Shown here in pieces: positions 32,935-44,719 of a stretch of DNA of 64,000 nt. Source of the DNA: Ancylostoma caninum (Eukaryota > Nematoda > Chromadorea > Rhabditida > Ancylostomatidae); NCBI GenBank assembly GCA_037903475.1, contig JBAJFG010000626.1, forward strand, positions 1 through 64,000, read 5' to 3'. The notes under the pieces were generated by a model. That model was not told the DNA's origin. It saw nothing but the letters and a program-made list of their open reading frames with translations, and made no database searches. Position numbers and translations under genes: made by a program. Position 1 is the first letter of the stretch. Every line of letters starts with the position of its first letter.

Positions 32935-34146
32935 ATGGCCGAGCTTGTTGTATTTAGAACACGAATCTCATTGGCTCGCAGTTCAATAAACGCACTTCGT
33001 ACTAAGGTGCAAACTATCGATCAACCATCTGAGTTCCCAACCACGGCAAGCGAGTGCACCATTTTTGTGACAAGAAAGCTGGGGGAAATTGAAGAAGTCG
33101 AGATGTTTTTAACGGATTTGCTTGAGTATCTGAGAAGTCAGATTGAGGCTGCAATCACCTATATTGTGGCGAGAGAGGAGCAGTCAGAAAGGGAGCTCCT
33201 GATGAACGATCTCGATGATTTTCTCAAGACGAAAGCATATCAGGTAGAGATCACGACTACTCGATGGACCAGTCGATTGAAGCACAGAAATCGAGAACTG
33301 GAAAGACAGTCTAGGCTGAATCAAATGCCACCTGGTACATCTGCTACGGCATCAGCTAGAGGTTCTAGCACGATTGGCTCCACATCAAGTAAACGAAACA
33401 TCAAAGAGGCCCAGAAGCACGATAGAAACGAAGATGCGATATTCCACTCCACACATCGTCAAGACTGGGCACCAGGAAAGCTCCCACAGAATACAGTTGT
33501 CCTCAATGCTCCACCACAGGATAAAGTCGAGCTGAACTTGGTAGAGTCATTCAACATCAACGCCTGCAACGGTGAACCAGACACGTTCTCGTTGGACAAT
33601 GACGTAGAGGACAACGAAGTAAATGCTTTGCCGGAAATGACGGGAAAATGTCGTCAATGTGAGAACATATTGAGTGTGCGTAGAGAAAACCTGAGAGACC
33701 ATCGTTCTGAATGTCGCTACGTTAACGAGGGCATCTCATCACACAACTGGACATCATCTATGGTCACGCAGACTCCACATCTCTGGAGAAACAATGAGGA
33801 TCACAACCATCTACTTTTGGGATGTTTTGCGAAGACGCGCACCGAAGCAGCCAAACGACCCATTCTCCAGCAAAATATCAGTCTTTGCATTGAAGAACGG
33901 AGTCTTCTCACGCTCTTTTTGACGGGTGAGAAAACAGTCTTCAACGATTCGCAGATGAAAGAGCTAGGATGGAACGGTCGTATATCTGATGAAGATTGCG
34001 AAACCTGGATGTCAATTACCGCGAGAACGCGACTTCTATCTCAAAGAGGAAAACCGCAACAACCACACATCACACCCGTGCCCCGAAAGCAAGTTGCAAC
34101 GGCAACATGCTCACGTAGACGTCGAGATCGCCTCAACTATGGCTAA
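32935..34146 (+). CDS. Gag-like ORF of a retroelement (BEL/Pao type suspected), 403 aa
   Basis: The longest open frame in the window, intronless, starting about 105 bases after the last sequence of the hairpin array. Residues 1-130 are predicted helical and charged (LRTKVQTID, EIEEVEMFLTDLLEYLRSQ, RELERQ), as in BEL/Pao Gag N-termini. Residues 140-200 are Ser/Thr-rich and low in order. A CRQC plus HRSEC arrangement near residue 240 gives a C-x2-C-x13-H-x3-C zinc-knuckle-like pattern. The C-terminus is basic (CSRRRRDR). No protease, reverse transcriptase or integrase frame follows before the 34572 foldback, and no 3' LTR was found, so the element would be truncated. A host gene of unknown function is the alternative; I recognise no specific family member. 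Confidence 0.5.
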   Translation: MAELVVFRTRISLARSSINALRTKVQTIDQPSEFPTTASECTIFVTRKLGEIEEVEMFLTDLLEYLRSQIEAAITYIVAREEQSERELLMNDLDDFLKTKAYQVEITTTRWTSRLKHRNRELERQSRLNQMPPGTSATASARGSSTIGSTSSKRNIKEAQKHDRNEDAIFHSTHRQDWAPGKLPQNTVVLNAPPQDKVELNLVESFNINACNGEPDTFSLDNDVEDNEVNALPEMTGKCRQCENILSVRRENLRDHRSECRYVNEGISSHNWTSSMVTQTPHLWRNNEDHNHLLLGCFAKTRTEAAKRPILQQNISLCIEERSLLTLFLTGEKTVFNDSQMKELGWNGRISDEDCETWMSITARTRLLSQRGKPQQPHITPVPRKQVATATCSRRRRDRLNYG

Positions 34147-34571
34147 CCGCGTCAAGCAGGGCAGGGCTTCGATGTACAACCAATCGGATATCTTTAGTTT
34201 TATTAGTTTCATGTGTAAATGTGATGAAGATTTGAGCTATGTAAGGTTAAGGTCAAGATGTGTAAGGCTATGGCTAAGCTGTGATTTAATTTTCAGAGTA
34301 TGTGAATTTGTCATCGTTCACGATTCTAGCCATGTTTGTGGCAAATTGCTCCAGAAAGCAGATCGTGGGTGGAACAAATCGCCTAGAATCAAAAGATGTT
34401 TTTCATATGAAATTTTCATTAGGTTCGGAATTGAAGTGCTAGACAAATCATACTGTTAATTTTCTTTTTTCATATAACTTCGACTCCTCAGGTATTGTCA
34501 GCAGCAAGTAGTCGTAAACAGTCAGCAACCCACATCCGATATACAGGGGACGTCAATCACGATCAGCATTC

Positions 34572-35171
34572 CCGCGGAATGGCGCGCCGCACCACCCACG
34601 GCGGGCTGGCTGGTTTCTGCGGCAGGTGGATATTGCTGGATTTTCAGCTTTTCTTTAGTTTCTGCGACAATTTCACTCACTTGTGGGCCTTCTTGGTAAC
34701 TGTTTGAGATAGAATGGCACCGATTTAGTTCTAATATTCGAGTTTGAAGAAGATATCGTCCTGCAATTTGTTTCCTACAAAGAGGCTTTTTGCCATTGCT
34801 TAGTAGAAAGCTGTTGTATCGCAAATTTGCTGTCTTCACTGTGGTTAATGACTAGCTTTCTCCTATTCACGATGATTTTTGGGTCAATCGTGTGAAGACA
34901 TTGCATTGTGCGTTCTTTATCGAAGTTACTGACGTCAGGTAGAAGTTCTTGCTGAAGCACCTGTAAAAGTCCTACTCAACCCAGGAACATTCGAAGAAGA
35001 GTGCGACTGCCCACAGCGCCACTCTATCTCAAACATTTATCAAGAAGGCCCCGAATGCGTGAAATTGTCGCAGAAACTAGAGAAATGCTGGAAATCTCCG
35101 CAACACGCACCAGCCGCAGCACCCAGCCAGCCCACCGGGCCGCGTGCGTAGTGCGGCGCGCCATTCCGCGG
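34572..35171. mobile_element. 600-bp foldback element
   Basis: Ends CCGCGGAATGGCGCGCCGCA and TGCGGCGCGCCATTCCGCGG are exact inverses, and arm similarity extends inward (TAGTTTCTGCGACAATTTCA against its inverse near 35075). A diverged partial copy lies near 31140-31230. No transposase. Confidence 0.8.
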
Positions 35172-35522
35172 AAGTACTGTAACAGACTGTGACTCGACAA
35201 GATGGCTAGGAAAGTGGACAAAATTCTGACGTAATTTTCCCAGTGGTGTCGCGGGTTCACATTGTGAAGAGTCACCTCTTACTGAGCGCTTGGGTGTTTT
35301 TCACGAAGTGGATCAGCTGAACTTAGTTGTTGCTGAAAATTACCATCGGCACTGGTGCTTCTTTACATTTAGGACAAGCCCTAGCCAATAGTCATCTCAT
35401 TGTTCTCCAAAGCGCACGTCCAGAAAGAAGGACGTCCTCCAGGCTAAAATTGACCTCTCTGAAGCGGACGTCAGCTTAGGAGCTACACTGAAAGGCACTG
35501 GCAGCGGCCCAACTGCGGCCTC

Positions 35523-35757
35523 GAGAAGGTCGCAGAGCTCGCCAGGATCGGTGTCGTCTGCCGCCGGAATGCTATTTCTAGGCTCCCTTCTTCCAGATTT
35601 GATCGAAAATCCTTGAACTCGGGTATATAGAAAAGCTGGTAGAAGTAGCATAACAGCAGCAGAAACATCGGTTACGGCGCACGCGGCGCGGTTGCGCGAC
35701 GTCCTTCTCGAAGCCGCGAATAGGTCAACGCCATTGACGTCCACTGTATGTATCTTT
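35523..35757. repeat. Dispersed repeat R1, copy 2
   Basis: Same word order and orientation as 25046-25269 (GGATCGGTGTCGTCTGCCGC through CCATTGACGTCCACTGTAT). Non-coding. Confidence 0.75.
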
Positions 35758-36438
35758 TCAGCAGTGGTGGTTTCTCCTCAGTCGTCATTGGTATCCTTGG
35801 CCACGTGAGCTGTATTTGATCCAAACTGGAAGTCGATCAGTGTCGGAGGTTTGTAGTGATAGTTATTGAATCAATGTAGTGTGAAACGTTCTCTTTTAGA
35901 TATTAACCTATGTAGTTCAGAACCTGAAGAAGTGTTATTTGGTGCGCTAATGGGCGGTCGGCGAGAGCAATGACTGACTTCGTGTCGGGATCCCAAAACG
36001 CGCTTCGCGCTGTAACTGCGCGGGTAGCACCCTTTGAATTTCGAAAATCTCCTCAGTTGTCTTTCGTCTTTGACCACGCGCGGCGTCGTCCTACCTTGAG
36101 AGACTGTATTGTACTGTTCTGTGCTGTACTGCCTGAGTGCTGTATTGCCAACCCTGTCGTCGCCCCTCAGCATACTAAGGTTTTTACTAAGTCGTTCCTT
36201 TTTTGTAATCGTTTTTGCACTAGTTCGGTTATTGTATTTTCGTAGTTTCGATAAATTCAGTTTCTCTTGTGGTATCCTTATTCGCCGATGAAGAAGTGAG
36301 TTATTCGTGTAGTGAGTGAGTTGAAGGTTTCTGCCTTCATATACTTTGTCACCTTTGTTTTGGGCTATTCGATTCTTACTCTCTAAAACTTAACTGGTTT
36401 CGTTCTTGTCACTTTTGAGGGTCACACTTCATGCGATA
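35758..36438. other. Non-coding stretch
   Basis: No exon, domain or obvious repeat end was recognised. It includes a TACTGTTCTGTGCTGTACTG low-complexity patch near 36112. Open frames on both strands overlap and carry no motif. Confidence 0.4.
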
Positions 36439-36675
36439 TAGTCTGTCCGGAACGACGAGTCCGCCCACGCACGTGGGGATCGAGAAGCTGCCACGTTTGC
36501 CAGCGCTCCACGTCATCGTACCTGATCTGCGTATCACGTTTCATCGTTATCTCAATGGTATTGATCAATGATTTGGCTGTGACGTGGACGACGTGGCAGC
36601 CAACAGCATCCGTCCCAGCCGCGCCGCTTCTCGATCCCCGCGTGCGTGGGCGGACTCGTCGTTTCGGATTGACTA
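36439..36675. mobile_element. P-family MITE, copy 2
   Basis: Ends TAGTCTGTCCGGAACGACGA and TCGTCGTTTCGGATTGACTA are inverse. The interior matches copy 1 (27181-27417) in reverse order, i.e. the element is inserted in the opposite orientation. The 3' end abuts a T-family element. Confidence 0.8.
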
Positions 36676-36679
36676 TATA

Positions 36680-36917
36680 TGGTCTATTAGCTCACAGAAG
36701 GCGCCTGATCTGACATTGTCTGCATTTACGACTTTGCCTGCAGAATGCGTCTGGAAGGATATTTTAGCGGATGGCAGTGGGAAAACATTAGAATGGAAGG
36801 AACCACACCGCATGAATACCAAAAAAGTGCAAAAAATAGATCATTTAGCCGAAAAATGGTGAAGTCGTAGATGCGGACAAAGTCAGATCGGGCGCCCTCT
36901 GTGAGCTAATAGACTGT
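36680..36917. mobile_element. T-family MITE without the F insert
   Basis: Ends TGGTCTATTAGCTCACAGAA and inverse CTGTGAGCTAATAGACT. The interior aligns with the 15798 copy (GCAGTGGGAAAACATTAGAA, then GGAAGGAACCAC, then CCAAAAAAGTGCAAAAA) but lacks the F foldback present there, giving an empty site. Confidence 0.75.
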
Positions 36918-37914
36918 ACTTAAAATGAGGCGAGGCGAGAATTGAGAAAATCGGCCACAATACTTGTAAAGAGCTGAAGGAAGTGCTACAAAACGGTTCA
37001 TGACAGCCAGCCCGTCGGACAAAGTTCAGATCCGAGTGAAAACACAAGATGAAAAAAACAGCACGAACCTACTGCCCAACCCAATGTTTTTAATCCGGTT
37101 CTGGCCTCCAAAGTGCTAATCCCGTTGCGCAGATATTTTGCATGGCTGGAGCAAGACCAAAACAGCAGCACATCTCAGTCCCCGATCCCACCTCAATCCC
37201 TCCCCTGCACATCATCCAGAAGAGGTAAGGTGAAGCACGGCTCGCAGCGCCGGCGCTTATGAAAGGCGCACTATTTCGCAATGACATCACTGTATGATGT
37301 CATTGCGGGGAGACAGCACGCCCCGCGGGGGGACGCAGGCGCACGGGGCGTCGACGCGGCAGTGCACGCAGCGGCGGAGTGCGCCACACAATGGTGTCGG
37401 TGCGCGTTTTGTGCGTGGTGTCGCACGTCTAGTCCATCGGCACCAGTTCTACAATCCAGCTGCGAATCGATCGATAGCGGAATCAGAATGGCTAGGTGGG
37501 TGTCGTTGTAGTATGCATGTTTCGTTTGATCTATGTTCCTTTGCCTGTAGTACCACATTCCTCGATGATTCCGATGACGTTTGCGCAAACGGTTGTCACT
37601 GATGACAAATTTTGACACTGCAGGCCTTCGTCATCTGTTTTGCTATCAAGATTACTCTCTCATTGCTCATTTGGTCTATTATACGTACCCTAGTGAACCC
37701 CGCTGTTCATTTTCGTGTTCTATGGGAAATTAACGCGTATTTACACCGTTTCATTTAAAGTCGGTCTCAAAAATCATGTTTGATTCGTTTGCTGACTGTA
37801 GGTGCTATTCTTTACTATGGGCCGGATGCTTACTTGAGATTGCCCATGGTAAACATGTTAATCTGCTCAAATTTACCCTTAACTCTGGCTATCATCAACA
37901 TGTTCACCCTTACA
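36918..37914. other. Non-coding stretch with a GC-rich patch
   Basis: A perfect 13-bp stem hairpin (CGCAATGACATCA...TGATGTCATTGCG, 37277-37307) is followed by a GC-rich segment to about 37440. The overlapping open frames on both strands reflect base composition. No exon was recognised. Confidence 0.5.
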
Positions 37915-37927
37915 TATAGTCTGCTAG

Positions 37928-38177
37928 CAGTGGCAGACGCAGGGGGGGGCGCCCCCCTGAGAAAGGGTCGGCAAATTTTTGAAATTACTTTGCAATACAT
38001 ATAAAAATCTTGTATTAGTTTATTCTTGCTTGTTTATTCCTAATATTATTTTTAATATAATTTTCATTAATTATTTAACATTAATTATTTCAATCTTCCG
38101 TCTGGGTCTCCAAAACGGCGGAGACCCCCTTTTTTCCCACCCCCTCCCCTCCCGCCCAATTTCTGCTTCCGCCACTG
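37928..38177. mobile_element. hAT-like MITE, 8-bp TSD, copy 1
   Basis: Ends CAGTGGCAGACGC and GCTTCCGCCACTG are near-inverse and match the CAGTGGCGG ends common among hAT elements. TCTGCTAG is duplicated exactly on both sides (37920-37927, 38178-38185). The interior is AT-rich with a GGCGGAGACCCC patch. Non-autonomous. Confidence 0.85.
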
Positions 38178-38299
38178 TCTGCTAGGTCAGGGAGTGCCTA
38201 TGGGGGAACATGTCTGCAATGCGACCGCAGTGTTATCAGCTGATGTGCTGGTACGATCTATTTTTACACCTCTTCTGTGGGCTTTAATATGTAATGGGT

Positions 38300-38443
38300 A
38301 CTCCAAATGTACGCAGACAAGGGTAGGGACCGCGGCGCGGCTCTCTTTAGCAGAGTCACGGGCGCTCTGCATGCTAACCGTCTGCATCTCTGTCCAAGAG
38401 AGCCGCGCCGCGGTCCCGACCCTTGTCTACGTACGTTTGGAGT
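38300..38443. repeat. F-family foldback inside a T element
   Basis: Arms ACTCCAAATGTACGCAGACA and the inverse with GTCTACGTACGTTTGGAGT, then GACCGCGGCGCGGCTCTC and its inverse, leave a short loop. Same family as 15927-16124. Confidence 0.75.
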
Positions 38444-38587
38444 TCCCCATATGTGGGGGTGGTTCCTCCCGTTTTGATGTTTCGCCACTGTCTCCTATCG
38501 AACCAGCTAGTCGACGGGCTGATACCACTGTGGTCGAAATTGCAGACAAAGTCCCCCCACAGGCACACTTTGAGCTAACAGACTATA

Positions 38588-39911
38588 CATGGTAGCAGCT
38601 ACAATACTCATCCCTCACACCTCTCTAAATTTTTACCGTGTCCAATACGCAAAATTTTTGATGTCATCCTTATCTCCACTTCATTTAGTTTCTTTTGAAT
38701 TCTTTTTTTTTTTTGAGTTGACTGGTCTGGAACTTCTTCTTCCTACCTGATGCAACTGATGTGAATTTCTATTTGTTGGATACCATCGGCAGTCACAATT
38801 AATCATTACTAGCGGTTGCAAGCGCCGTTAGCAAAGAATTAGTTTACACTGGTTCTGCGTGCTTGGAAGCATTCCGTCTATGAATGTCGCTATACTCTTC
38901 GTGGAGTATACACTCTGCGTTACCGTCGTTCATGCGACATCGGTTTTGATGCGTATCGATCTTCGTTGACTCCTGCAACTGCGATGCTGGTGATGCTCGG
39001 TCCAAAAGCGATCAGCATTGAGGTCGATATCGCTAGCGATGGCGAAACGCGGTGCCATACCTCGCGTGGAGTTTAGCAGCAGGCTACGGTCGTGTGACTA
39101 GTCTGTTTGAAACGCGACGATAGTTTAATATTCTTGCATTTCCTTGTTTTTCGCCTCACCCTCTACAATTATTGAACAGGTTCATGCGCTCCTTTTCTCT
39201 CTACCATTTCTCCAGCTATCTTCCCCGCTGGAAGAAACTATGAACTGCGAATTGTGCGTATCATGGCCCATTTTTCACGAATAGAGACGGCGTGAAAGTT
39301 TGAGGCGGACATCAAATTTTGCCTGTCAATGCATGCATATCAGCATAAATTGCACAGGAAAGGGGGTAATTTTCCCGAAAATTGTTTGACCAATTTAAAT
39401 GCAAAGCGTTACGAAATATAATTTGCTGGGAAGATGTTCAGAGAATTGTAATCGCTGTTGTACATAGAGAATGAGCATTTTTGCGGTTCCTAGTTCTGAG
39501 AAATTTTGAAATAACTCACAATACGACCCTTACCAATTTTACTGACCCCACACATATACAGCTGCTGCCGCCGCATAATGTCCTTTGTACACGGCTGCAG
39601 CGCGGCTGCACTGCTTCATCTGCAGGGAATATCCAGTTCTTTTTCATAAGACTTTATTCCGTTGTATGTAATCAATACGAAGGATTTTTACATACTTATA
39701 ATATGCTATGTTGTAGTACCTAGCTAAGGCTACGCGAACTTTATAGGTTTTTTCCTGCTTGCACGCGTTTGTCCATATACGGTTCTATCCTTGCTGAAAT
39801 CTTTTTGATGAGCAAAGCTTTCGATAGGAATGAGAAAGATGCTTTCGGTTGTGGAATATTTATAACTTAGAATAAATTACAGCTTTGTATATAAGTGAGT
39901 CATTCTTGCAA
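38588..39911. other. Non-coding stretch upstream of the 39912 gene
   Basis: No exon was recognised. A word TTTGAAACGCGACGATAGTT at about 39107 also occurs inverted near 20290, marking a dispersed repeat end. The rest is AT-rich sequence that could include the promoter of the next gene. Confidence 0.4.
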
Positions 39912-42900
39912 ATGTCGTCTGCGCTCAGATCTTTGGCCTTGCGAAATTCTGCAAGCAGTTATGAGATTCTGACTGCAACTCTTTCTCGTTTGCCAGCCAA
40001 CCGGTAAGGACTGTTTTCCGTAATTTTTCGATGTCATAACATCCAAAACACATTTGCAATATGTCTTTGAAAGCCTATGTGTCTGACCTTTGTTGGGACC
40101 AGCAACTCTTTCATGTAATTCAATCTGTCAAATGAGGCACTCACGAGTTTTCATATCATATTGTGAGATTGAAAAAGTGCTTCTTGGGAGAGGCTGCTAA
40201 TTTAGTACATGGAACTTATTCCAAAACATTGATAAGCGATCGCTGCTGACGGGGAGAGTCATGGTGACTGCAAGAGTATGATACGATTTCTACTTTTCTT
40301 CTCAAGACGCATGCAAAGGATTTAAACCGGTCTTAGGATGTTTGAACATCTTAACATTGATGGTTGCAGTGATGTCACGCCAAGAAATTTCGAAGAATTT
40401 TCTGTAGTCTCCTCTTATTTTCCTAGTGTACTGCTTCAGGTAACGGGCATTATCGTGGAAACCACCGTTGCAAAAGCGTACTATTGGCATCAAATCTTCG
40501 TTAGCGCAGAAGTTTTGTTTCACAGAAGTGCTCTAGGAGAGCATATTTATGCAAACTGGTTCTCCAGATGGACAAGGAACTGTAGCGTTAGTCCATGGTT
40601 TTGTTCTGCTCCGCATTACCGTAGCACACCACCACTCTACTATCAGGAGTCCAAATTTCGCAACGCTCATGACGCGAGTTCTAATTCGAATCAGGCAGTC
40701 ACGCTGATGGCCGGGCAAATCTGTGACAAAAAAATTATCACGTACAGAAACTCCAACTTTCTTTAAAATTGTCACGTACAGAAACTCCAACTTTCTTTAA
40801 CTCATTTCATCGTCATGTTATTGAGGACTGGTCGCTACGCGTAATGCATTAACTTGTCACGTTATAACGCACAGAACTGATGCACTATTATCAATCAGAA
40901 TTTAGTAGTGGCGCACCACACGGTTGCGTAGCACCGCGATCCGAGAAGCGCGGTGGGACCTAATCGCCACTCGAATGCGGCATTTGGGTCCCGAAGCGTT
41001 CCTCGAAGCTTAGCGATGTGAAGGCACATGTGCCACACCTCAACAAATTTGGCAGCGACTATCTTCCTAGCTTTAATGAAACTTGGTTCACTATACCTTT
41101 TTGCTCATCCTGAACACATGCATCTAATGCAAATAAGATACGCAATAAGAATTTGAAAACCCTGGAAATTTCTTTGAAATGGAGTCCTTTGCCGTTGATT
41201 GTGAAAAGTGAGAATGACCGAATCCTCCTATACTCAAGAAACAACTAATAATAGGATATGTACGCATGAAATACGTGAAATTTATGTTGAGAAGTGATTG
41301 AACTTGGAAATAGAAACTCCATGTTTTGTGGTCTGTTCGCGCTTCTGCCCTGGTACGGTGGGTTACTGTATAAAATAGTAGCCTTTCCATTTCCTTTTGA
41401 TGACAGATGTCGTGGGCGCTGATACTCTTGGGCTTTATATAGTCCGTATACACAATAAGTGCGGTGATTGAATGGATAAATATGTATTATATAATATTTA
41501 TCGCTGCACAGGAGATAGAAAGTGACGTGAGAAGTGAGTAAAGGAGCGCCTTGTGCGGCTTACAACATCGTTCAGACTAGTGCCTATCATTTCCAACATA
41601 AAACGGGTCAGTTCCGGCCCCGCCACATGAGGTACGATATTGGCGGTGATCATGGACACTACAGGGATCATCGATTCGTCGATGATATTATTGGTCTTTG
41701 TTAGGAAGTGGCAGACGTATTTAAGAAATGAAGTAACCCTTTTCTGCTCCTTAAGAGTGGAACTATGCTTCCATTCTTTCTCTTGATTTGAAATTTCTCC
41801 ACAATAACTTCTAGTTTTCATCCCTGGCATTGCGATCGTAGTGGCGCTATTTCGAAATTGCCTTCAGGATTGCGCAACCAATTCCACCAATTCAAGCCTG
41901 TATGTCGAAATCTGATGAGCCCGTACTGAATATCGATGGAAAAATCGTCGTGTACGAGCTGGACAGCGAGTGCGCGTATGAATGCCAGTACGGGAGATTA
42001 ATCAAATAGTAATGCCCACGTTGATTGGTTCAAAACGTTTTGTTTTTTTTTTTTTTTTAGCTTTTACGTGAAGCCATGTGCCGACCGTTATCTATATACC
42101 ATCAAAGCATAAAAGCAGTGTAATCTACATCACTTCGTTTTCTTCAACAACACTTTTCTGTCTTTTCATCAAGGGATGTGCTGGATCAGGGTTTCAGATC
42201 ATTTCATTTTTGCTGGAGCCGCTACTCTTCCGGTTCTTCAACGCTGAGCCTGATTTTAGTGTTCATAGATCCTTAAGGTTTCTTGAATTTCGACACTTTG
42301 TCTTGTGTACTTGTGCTTTGTAGTTTCTACGTTCGCTGATGTCATCGGCAGGTCCTTATTAGCAGCAAAGGAATGCTTTCCGCATGTAAACATTGAAAGT
42401 CATGTACTGCCGCCGCCCAGTGACGGTGAGCGTGCTGTGGTCGCTCAGTGGACGTGCTGACTGAGACATCATGCGGTTTCCTCGCGGTATATTTGTCTAC
42501 ATTTTTCGTATGGACCAGATTAGATGTTTCCGAAATCATATGACGTCATTATTGTTAACACTGACTTTGATCTTCTGATTTCTGGTTATTGCGGTTCAGC
42601 AAGTGCATTTAAAGGAAATTATTTCGGGCGCTGTCGACGTTTAGTCACGTTCATTGTAGTTCAGACTCTTTCAAAGGTCTTTGATGACATGAGCTAGTTA
42701 AATATATATGATTGCATAGCTCATAGTATTCTCCCTGATTGTTTTTTTAAATTTATTTATTTTGATACACTCAAAGTGCGCAAGCCAAGTTGAGGCGATG
42801 AGGAATAAATTGTGGGTAGGACCAGACTCAATATTAATGTACTAGTAATATTAGTAGGAGACAAACGACTGCAATTTACTGTTCACTGTTTCTCGAGTGA

Positions 42901-44719
42901 TTTTGTACATTGCGGAGGGGAGTGTACGTTATTGTAAAACATTTGCTCCCTTATTTCCTTGCAGAAGTGACATGATTTTTGCCTGATTCATGTTTTAGAA
43001 ATAATAGTTGAGTTTTAAACTACTGGCTATGAATTCGACGCAGGGGGGGGGGGGGGGGCGCGCGCCCCCCCCCGAGAATGGGTCGCCAAATTTTCGAAAT
43101 TACTTTACAATACAAATAAAAATCTTGTGTTAGTTTATTTTTAATTGTTTATTTTTATTATTATTTTTAATATATTTTTTATTTATTGTTTATTATTATA
43201 ATTAATATTATTATTAATTTTATTTTCCGTCTGGGTCCCCAAAACGGCGGAGACCCCACTTTTCTTCCCACGCCCCCCCTCCCGCCCACTTTCTGCGTCC
43301 GCCACTGCTGGCTATGAATTCGACTTTGAAATTTGTGACATGGCGGGAATATCCAGTGGATCCGCCAAATTCGGCGCTGCTGATTCAGTCCACAATTTTC
43401 CAGTTATGAAGCGAAGTAGACATTTTTTAACGTTATTCGGTGAGACAACGCCTCCCCTCGTGTTTCTCTTCCTGTTTTGGGAGAACATCACCCAAAATCC
43501 GCAGATCTCAGTTTACTGAAGCGGAGGAGGCAGTTCCAAAAATTGCTTGGGCCAGAAAAACAAGTCGTTCATCGCGGGAGTTACAACCAACCTGTGGCTG
43601 GGCCGTGCTTCGGGCTTGCACGCCTAATATGTAGCATTTTTTTAATCTAGTTTTCGGGCAGCATTACGCATTGATTGTTGTCCTGTTTACCAGATGGAAT
43701 TTTTTTTAAAGAGGTTAGGGTGAAAAATGGATACAACGAGGGCAGTTGATCGTGTATTTTCTCTCTCCCCTATTTTACATGGTCCATTTCGCGGAAGATG
43801 TGAAAAACAGCACCTCTTATACATCCTTATTATTCCAAACATCTTTACCCTTCTGGTAGATTGCGCAGGTGAAAATATTTCGACGGCGCATAATGTTCGA
43901 AAATTGTTCTCCTGGGGAAAACTTACGTAAATGAAGGGGGCCGCTGTGGAAATCTGTAGAAATCCTAACACATATATTCTTTCTATGTCTAAAAAAAAAC
44001 GCGACAACGCATGAGTTCGTGGCAGAGAAATAATTGAGCAAACGTACAACATCCCATCCCTCACATATATCGTCAATTTCAAGTTGCGGTCATTCCGCAT
44101 AGTGGATCCAGATCAGGCATTTGCGGAAGTGAAATTCTGCACCCCGTAAAACGGAAAAAGGAGACTGGAAGGCCAAAAATGAGCGGAAAACGGAAAGCGT
44201 AAAATGGAAAAAAAGCAGTTTGTGAGCAAAAGTCATCTTCAACATTGGTTTTGCTAGGTACCTTCTTGATGAGCGAAATTGGTGACTCCTTCAAGTAATA
44301 AGGTAACACCAGGTTCACTGATGGTACTGATGGTAGCACTTCAAACGCCTGGGATATAGGTAGATCGAGGATTATTTATCTTTCACCTAGTTACGAGAGA
44401 TTTTCAGAGTTATTTAATCAGTAAGCATATTAAGCACTGAATGTTTACTTAGACGAAGAGCTGTAAAGTGTGAAAAGTGCGACTTCTTTGCTTTACTTTG
44501 GAGCAGAACCTATTCTGCAAAAATTCAGACAAAAAGGTAACTACGGTAGTTAATACATTTGCAATCTGGGGAGGATCACGTTATTCACAGAGGATCCCGT
44601 TGGGGCGACAGGAAATGAACCAAGCTAGCAGCAGTGTGGCAGTAAATGATTTCTCGATCATTAAATTACAGGATGAAGAGTTCATTGCGATGAGCAGGCA
44701 GTATTACCGTAACTTTTAA
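39912..44719 (+). CDS. Small three-exon gene, putative mitochondrial ribosomal protein mL42-like
   Basis: Exons 39912-40003, 41868-41987 and 44593-44719 join in phase to a 112-aa frame ending in TAA. The start MSSALRSLALRNSASS is basic and hydroxylated without acids, like a mitochondrial targeting sequence. The middle reads DGKIVVYELDSECAYECQIP and the end DEEFIAMSRQYYRNF. From family knowledge, animal mL42 has a DGR-TIV stretch, then PYEHTKPIP, then an LSKMFF-like segment near the C-terminus; order and spacing fit, but identity is low. Without the last splice, exon 2 alone would end at TAG 42007, giving a 77-aa product. The donor CA|GTACGG of exon 2 is weak and the last acceptor is non-ideal. 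Treat both model and name as provisional. Confidence 0.42.
40736..40800. repeat. 33-bp tandem duplication
   Basis: Two copies of TCACGTACAGAAACTCCAAC followed by TTTCTTTAA, offset by 33 bases, in an intron of the putative 39912 gene. Confidence 0.85.
43040..43307. mobile_element. hAT-like MITE, copy 2, with 17-bp flanking repeats
   Basis: Body matches 37928-38177 (ATACAAATAAAAATCTTGTG, CCGTCTGGGTCCCCAAAACG, GCGTCCGCCACTG at the right end). The left CAGTGGCG terminus is missing. Instead CTGGCTATGAATTCGAC (17 bp) occurs immediately before (43023-43039) and after (43308-43324) the body. Confidence 0.75.

Larger units (their letters stand above)
37915..38587. mobile_element. T-family MITE with hAT-like and F-family inserts
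   Basis: The left end TATAGTCTGCTAG is separated from its continuation (GTCAGGGAGTGCC) by a 250-bp insert at 37928-38177. The right end is the inverse (GCTAACAGACTATA). Inside is also an F-type foldback (38300-38443). Removing both inserts restores a T element comparable with 36680-36917. Confidence 0.8.

Noticed and set aside
40338..40790. 142-aa plus ORF and an overlapping minus frame with a CPSGEPVC motif
   Set aside because: The cysteine motif is too short to assign to an EB-type domain, and both strands are open by chance. It lies in an intron of the putative 39912 gene.
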